Assembly (NCBI RefSeq): GCF_004368405.1
Contig: NZ_SBJH01000006.1
Span: 1-64,000 of the forward strand
Direction of reading: 5' to 3'
DNA from: Olivibacter sp. XZL3
GTDB lineage: Bacteria > Bacteroidota > Bacteroidia > Sphingobacteriales > Sphingobacteriaceae
DNA length: 64,000 nt
In this document: piece by piece, positions 60,348-64,000 of the stretch
How the letters are laid out: each line of letters begins with the position of its first letter
Position numbering within the stretch: position 1 is the stretch's first letter
Program-made: the position numbers and the translations under genes
The notes under the pieces: generated by a model
What the model was told of the DNA's origin: nothing
The model's input: the letters and a program-made list of their open reading frames with translations, nothing else
Databases searched by the model: none

Positions 60348-61517
60348 TTATTGAAAAATTAATATCGTTACGATGAAAGAAAGCACGGAGGCGATTAAGC
60401 CGTACATAAAGATATTATAGGCAATTCTAAGCAAGCGGTATTTTCTGCCGAGTACAACTCCTTGTGAATAAACGTCTTTAATTAAAGTGCCGTATAAAAA
60501 GTTGCGGTCTTCCATCACGGTGCGCATGCCCTCGTCGTATTCCTGCAGGCCCATCTTATAAAAATTGCCGAAAAAGAGTAAGTTTACCTTTTGCTCCTTC
60601 ATATCTTCCGCTGAAAAAACGCCGTTAGGGATATAAGGACGGGTCGCCAAAATAGCTGTTACCATGGTCGACAAGCTCACTGCTAAGAGGACAAACGTAG
60701 GTAATACAAGGTGTTCATTGCTGTCCAGTTTTCGCAGCAGCAATGCAATAATGACCGATAGAATAATCGAATTTACGGTAATGAGGATGTTGCTTTTGTT
60801 ATCTGCCATATCGCTCAACCGTTGATTATTGGTAGAAGTAACCCGAAACATCGTCTCAATTCCTCGATCAGGGCGTTTGTCTTTCTCTTTTTTATTCTTT
60901 TTATCGTCTTCCATAATTGAAGTACGGTCGGCTTTTGTTAAGGAGTCCAAATTCTTCCGTTTTTTGTCATTCAAGAAAAGGTTAGCATATTCGGTATGAT
61001 AGCGGTGTTTTTCCATTAAATCAATCGTGCCTTTACGCCACGCCTCTTTGTCAATCGCTTTACCCCGGCAACGTTCTGCTTCTTTTCGCATCAACTTGTT
61101 TCGTTCGTTAAAACCATCACTTCCGAAATGGTATAGATCGGCGTCGCAAAGAATCTTCTCCAGCAAGTTTTGTGGATTTTGTGGCATTCGCGTGGCAATA
61201 ATACAGTTCTTAACGGCGTCCACAAGGGCATCTTCCACCTGCCTTTCCCGTAAAAAGCGTTCGGCGATCTCGGCACTCCGTACCTCATGCTTATCGGGTG
61301 GCCCGGTGTAATAGCCCACATCGTGAAAGTAAGCAGCAATTCCGACAATAAAATTGTCTCGCTCCGATAGTTGGTAATACGCTCCTATTTTCTTGGTGGC
61401 ATCCACTACTTGAAGGGTGTGCTTCATATCATGGAAACATAAGGCCGTGTTGTTCCGCGCATGGATGTAATCCTTGATCCAATTTTCCGCCTCTTGGGTA
61501 ATAGCCTGGTAATCCAT
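60348..61517 (-). CDS. HD domain protein fused to Pycsar-type (DUF5706) transmembrane effector domain
   Basis: The 389-residue protein has an HD phosphohydrolase domain (about residues 1-190): HDMKHTLQVV, AAYFHDVGYY with His65-Asp66, and ILCDADLYHFG with Asp125 and Asp127. A charged linker follows. The C-terminal domain (about 223-389) begins FRVTSTNNQRLSDMADNKSNILITVNSIILSVIIALLLRK and has membrane segments near 243-262, 270-292 and 366-388, matching the DUF5706/PycTM family that kills cells in Pycsar defence. No uridylate or cytidylate cyclase is near. HD enzymes cleave nucleotide phosphates, so it may destroy or sense a nucleotide signal and couple it to the membrane (inference). It is the first gene of the ppk1 operon. 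Confidence 0.85.
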   Translation of the reverse strand: MDYQAITQEAENWIKDYIHARNNTALCFHDMKHTLQVVDATKKIGAYYQLSERDNFIVGIAAYFHDVGYYTGPPDKHEVRSAEIAERFLRERQVEDALVDAVKNCIIATRMPQNPQNLLEKILCDADLYHFGSDGFNERNKLMRKEAERCRGKAIDKEAWRKGTIDLMEKHRYHTEYANLFLNDKKRKNLDSLTKADRTSIMEDDKKNKKEKDKRPDRGIETMFRVTSTNNQRLSDMADNKSNILITVNSIILSVIIALLLRKLDSNEHLVLPTFVLLAVSLSTMVTAILATRPYIPNGVFSAEDMKEQKVNLLFFGNFYKMGLQEYDEGMRTVMEDRNFLYGTLIKDVYSQGVVLGRKYRLLRIAYNIFMYGLIASVLSFIVTILIFQ

Positions 61518-61956
61518 CTAATTTTTTTGGCATTTATGAACAAACTTAGTCAAATTGCGAGTATAATACAACGCATGTCAAAGCGATTTTAATGTGTCAT
61601 TGGCTTAAATGTCAGTGCGGCTTAAGCCGGCTAGTTCTGTTGCAAAGTTTTTCCGGGCGTTCTTTTCGTATGGGGATAAAAAGGAAGGACTGTGGTAAAC
61701 CAATCTCTTGGACAAAAACGTTTCCAAAATGTCGATTCGACCTTTTCGGTAAGCTCGGTCTGAAAACACCACATACTCCTTTCGTATCTGTTGGGCTTGT
61801 CCGCATACTTTCTGCAACTGTTTATGAAATCTGCTTTTAACATTCCATCTATCTGAAGGGATTCCGAAGGTAACAACTTGTCATAAAAAAAATGGTGCAG
61901 TGACATACTGTTGTCAGCCGCCGTTTTTTTCTTTGGTTTATTAAAATTTATCAATT
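61518..61956. other. Intergenic region with possible insertion-sequence relic
   Basis: No frame here reads convincingly as a protein. CGGCTTAAGCCG (61618-61629) is a 12-base palindrome. GTTCTGTTGCAAAGTTTTTC (61634-61653) resembles the terminal repeat of IS6-family elements (typically GGTTCTGTTGCAAAGTTT). A minus-strand frame ending ARKNFATELAGLSRTDI has a transposase-tail look but lacks any catalytic part. A relic of an insertion sequence is possible; no second end was found. Confidence 0.35.
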
Positions 61957-62484
61957 ATGATGCAAGAAAAAATAGGCTTCAAAAGCGAGTCGGCAGCCTT
62001 TACCACCTTGGTGAGAAATTACGTTGATTACAATTTATGGACCAATATGAAACTGATTAACTGGTTAAAAACAAAACCGGAAGAATTGTTAGAAAAAGAG
62101 GTGCCTTCCAGTTTTTCGAGTATTTACTTAACCTTGGATCATATGCGGAAGGTGCAAGACTATTGGTTTTCTGTAATCAGTAAAAAGGGCGGTTTCAGAG
62201 GCGAAGCGGGTTTGATTCCCCTTGATGAAACTATGTCGCGTTTGGTGGAGCAATCAGCCCAGATTACAGATTATGTGAATGCGCTGGAAGGAAGTCAATT
62301 ACAGGAAGTGATTTTGGTTGATAGTCCTTGGTTTACCTGTGAGTTTTCAGCGTCCGAATACATAATACAGTGTGTGAATCACAACACCTACCACCGAGGA
62401 CAGATTGTTAGCATTGGCCGACAATTGGGATTTATCGATGCTCCCATGACGGACTATAACTTCTACAATATAATGGGCCAATAA
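61957..62484 (+). CDS. DinB family protein
   Basis: The 175-residue protein is a four-helix-bundle DinB/YfiT-like protein with the expected metal-binding histidine triad: His62 in TLDHMRKVQDYWF, and His142 and His146 in NHNTYHRGQIVSIGRQLG. Its members include thiol-dependent S-transferases, but most have no known substrate. Two ATGs start in tandem; either is possible. It stands alone between the HD gene (divergent) and the peptidase gene. Confidence 0.9.
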   Translation: MMQEKIGFKSESAAFTTLVRNYVDYNLWTNMKLINWLKTKPEELLEKEVPSSFSSIYLTLDHMRKVQDYWFSVISKKGGFRGEAGLIPLDETMSRLVEQSAQITDYVNALEGSQLQEVILVDSPWFTCEFSASEYIIQCVNHNTYHRGQIVSIGRQLGFIDAPMTDYNFYNIMGQ

Positions 62485-62706
62485 TAAGACGGGCGGGGTG
62501 GTGTTTTTGGTAAGACGGCGATGCGAAGCGAGTAGACGTGGTGGTTTTTGTTTCTTTATTTCTCCAAATGCATGAGATTTTAATGGTTTTCTTCATTTTT
62601 GATGTGCGGTTTCCGGTAATTGGGTTATTTTTTGGTCGATTCCGGAGAAATGCCTTTGTTGGTAATAAAAATGTATATATTTACGCGACTAAATCGTATA
62701 AATGAA

Positions 62707-63732
62707 GTGAAAGTTAAACTATTCTTAAGATCTATTTTATTGTTTGCTGTCCTAATCAACGTCGTTCAAGCGCAGAACAAAGCGGAGAAATATGTTTTGG
62801 TTATACATGGCGGCGCAGGGACTATCGAGCGCGGGCGTATGACTGCAGAGCAGGAGCAAGCCTATAGGGATAAATTAAAGGAAGCCCTGCAAGTCGGTTA
62901 TGATGTTATAAAACAGCACGGTAGCGCATTGGATGCCGTGGAGAAGACTGTAAGGGTGCTGGAAGACTCCCCTTTGTTCAATGCAGGGAAGGGGGCGGTT
63001 TTTACGCACGACGGGAAAAATGAGTTAGATGCTGCTGTCATGGACGGAAAGACACTAAGTGCAGGTGCGGTGGCAGGGGTTACTACTTTGCGGAATCCCA
63101 TCAGTGCGGCGCGTGCCGTAATGGAAAAGTCGGAACACGTGTTGCTCGCCAGAGAAGGTGCAGAAGCGTTTGCTAAGGAAGTAGGTTTGGCAATAGTGGA
63201 TCCTTCTTATTTTTATACAAAGGAGCGTTGGGACGGTCTCCAAAGAGCGCGCCAACAAGATGCGAAGAAGCAGGTAAATCATGCTACTGAGCGACTCGGC
63301 GGAGGCATTCAGGATTATAAGTTCGGTACGGTAGGGTGCGTAGCCTTGGATGATCAAGGTAATCTGGCAGCAGGTACATCAACGGGCGGCATGACCAATA
63401 AAAAGTTTGGAAGGATCGGCGACGCTCCAATTATCGGTGCGGGCACCTATGCCAATAATGAGTCGGTAGCAGTTTCCTGTACGGGGTGGGGAGAATTTTA
63501 TATCCGAAACGTAGTGGCCTACGACATAGCTGCGCTTATGGAATATAAAAACCTGAGCGTGAAGGAAGCTGCTGAAACGAGCCTTGCCAAGGTGGCAAAA
63601 GGTGGTGGTAATGGCGGCTTAATCGCATTGGACAAAGAAGGAAACATGGCGATGCCTTTCAATACCTCAGGCATGTATCGGGGCGCTGTAACCGAAGAAG
63701 GTGTAGTGGAGGTAGAAATTTATAAAGATTAA
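62707..63732 (+). CDS. Isoaspartyl peptidase/L-asparaginase (Ntn hydrolase)
   Basis: The plant-type asparaginase family is clear: VLVIHGGAGTIERGRM, GSALDAVEKTVRVLEDSPLFNAGKGAVFTHDGKNELDAAVMDG, then DYKFGTVGCVALDDQGNLAAGTSTGGMTNKKFGRIGDAPIIGAGTYAN. The Thr of FGTVG is the autoprocessing nucleophile that splits the protein into two subunits. A GTG at 62707 gives a clean signal peptide (KLFLRSILLFAVLINVVQAQ) and 341 residues. It lies after a promoter-like TATATTTA near 62675; ATG at 62671 or 62650 is the alternative. It is probably periplasmic, degrading isoaspartyl dipeptides or asparagine. Confidence 0.9.
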   Translation: MKVKLFLRSILLFAVLINVVQAQNKAEKYVLVIHGGAGTIERGRMTAEQEQAYRDKLKEALQVGYDVIKQHGSALDAVEKTVRVLEDSPLFNAGKGAVFTHDGKNELDAAVMDGKTLSAGAVAGVTTLRNPISAARAVMEKSEHVLLAREGAEAFAKEVGLAIVDPSYFYTKERWDGLQRARQQDAKKQVNHATERLGGGIQDYKFGTVGCVALDDQGNLAAGTSTGGMTNKKFGRIGDAPIIGAGTYANNESVAVSCTGWGEFYIRNVVAYDIAALMEYKNLSVKEAAETSLAKVAKGGGNGGLIALDKEGNMAMPFNTSGMYRGAVTEEGVVEVEIYKD

Positions 63733-63761
63733 CTAGCCGGTTCAAAAAAAATGCAAAGCTA

Positions 63762-64000
63762 CTACGGCTGCTTTAGCATACATCGCTCTTTTTTCAAGAC
63801 TTCGATAAAATCCTGATTTTTAAAATCTGATTTTAAACGTTCACCTTCTTGCTTATAATAGCGATTCAATTCTTTCCGATGCATTGCCGTAATAAAGCGC
63901 TGTATTTCGATCTCATTTTCTAAGATAAGCCCGGGCACCTGAACGGGCTTATTTGTTTGCTCATCTAAAGCAACCATCGAAAAATAACTGGAATTTGTGT
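63762..64000 (-). CDS. Acyl-CoA thioesterase, C-terminal part (cut by window)
   Basis: The frame runs off the window edge; the visible part reads TNSSYFSMVALDEQTNKPVQVPGLILENEIEIQRF and a charged helical tail. NSSYFTMVALDE..KP..VPGL is the end of the hotdog domain of YciA/BFIT-like acyl-CoA thioesterases. The internal Met at 63977 is not the start. It is convergent to the peptidase gene. Confidence 0.8.
   Translation of the reverse strand, partial: TNSSYFSMVALDEQTNKPVQVPGLILENEIEIQRFITAMHRKELNRYYKQEGERLKSDFKNQDFIEVLKKERCMLKQP

Noticed and set aside
61631-61954. 107-codon minus-strand frame before dinB
   Set aside because: No recognizable domain and unnatural composition. It may contain an insertion-sequence relic but not a gene.
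1-64000. CRISPR array, rRNA, tRNA or complete insertion sequence
   Set aside because: No regularly spaced direct repeats, ribosomal RNA segments, tRNA cloverleafs or transposase genes were seen in the window.

Overview
The window is a chromosomal segment from a member of the Bacteroidota, most likely of the Sphingobacteriaceae type. The grounds are a SusC/SusD pair, an OMP_b-brl-type barrel, DUF3098, FtsX and LeuS of the Bacteroidota kind, App1-like and GAF proteins typical of the group, and promoter elements of the TAnnTTTG type. No rRNA, tRNA, CRISPR array or intact insertion sequence was seen.

Positions 1-5.8 kb form an AT-rich, decaying accessory stretch. It holds a disrupted radical SAM/SPASM maturase, an outer-membrane barrel, an azoreductase fragment, an S41 peptidase and a Fic gene broken into three frames. 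Positions 5.8-10.5 kb carry regulators (AraC, two Crp/Fnr-like proteins), two short-chain dehydrogenases and an SRPBCC protein. Two near-identical palindromes lie in the divergent control region. Positions 10.5-14.1 kb hold a GH38/DUF5054-like hydrolase beside a SusD remnant and a dispersed-repeat-like sequence, the probable ruins of a polysaccharide utilization locus.

Positions 14.1-19.9 kb look like a copper-acquisition locus: a small Cys-motif protein, a lipoprotein, a TonB receptor carrying the CxxxM and HxM copper motifs known from OprC, an MbnP-like lipoprotein and an MbnH-like diheme protein. Positions 20.2-31.0 kb form one tight operon that joins SusC/SusD to two DoxX-like membrane proteins, a SoxD-like cytochrome c, a SoxC-like molybdenum enzyme and a CrtI-like flavoprotein. 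This is an unusual combination with no SoxXA, SoxYZ or SoxB in the window, and it is the best candidate for an undescribed multi-gene system here.

Positions 31-53 kb are mostly core genes: lipid kinase and App1 phosphatase, an ECF sigma factor, uvrA, an Rrf2 regulator, cobA, metZ, osmC and yceI homologues, ribF, truB, uppP, ftsX, leuS, an ABC exporter and a PAP2 phosphatase. In front of cobA is a leader that reads as a textbook transcription attenuator. It has a 17-codon peptide containing Met-Asn-Cys-Met-Cys, an antiterminator segment GGGGAGG touching its stop codon, and a perfect terminator whose 3' arm repeats that segment. This is the best candidate for an undescribed regulatory system.

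Positions 51-61.5 kb form a minus-strand operon around polyphosphate kinase: an HD-Pycsar-type transmembrane protein, ppk1, an SdiA-regulated-like protein, a metallophosphoesterase fused to a surface-antigen barrel, and a GAF protein. The window ends with DinB, isoaspartyl peptidase and a thioesterase cut by the window edge.
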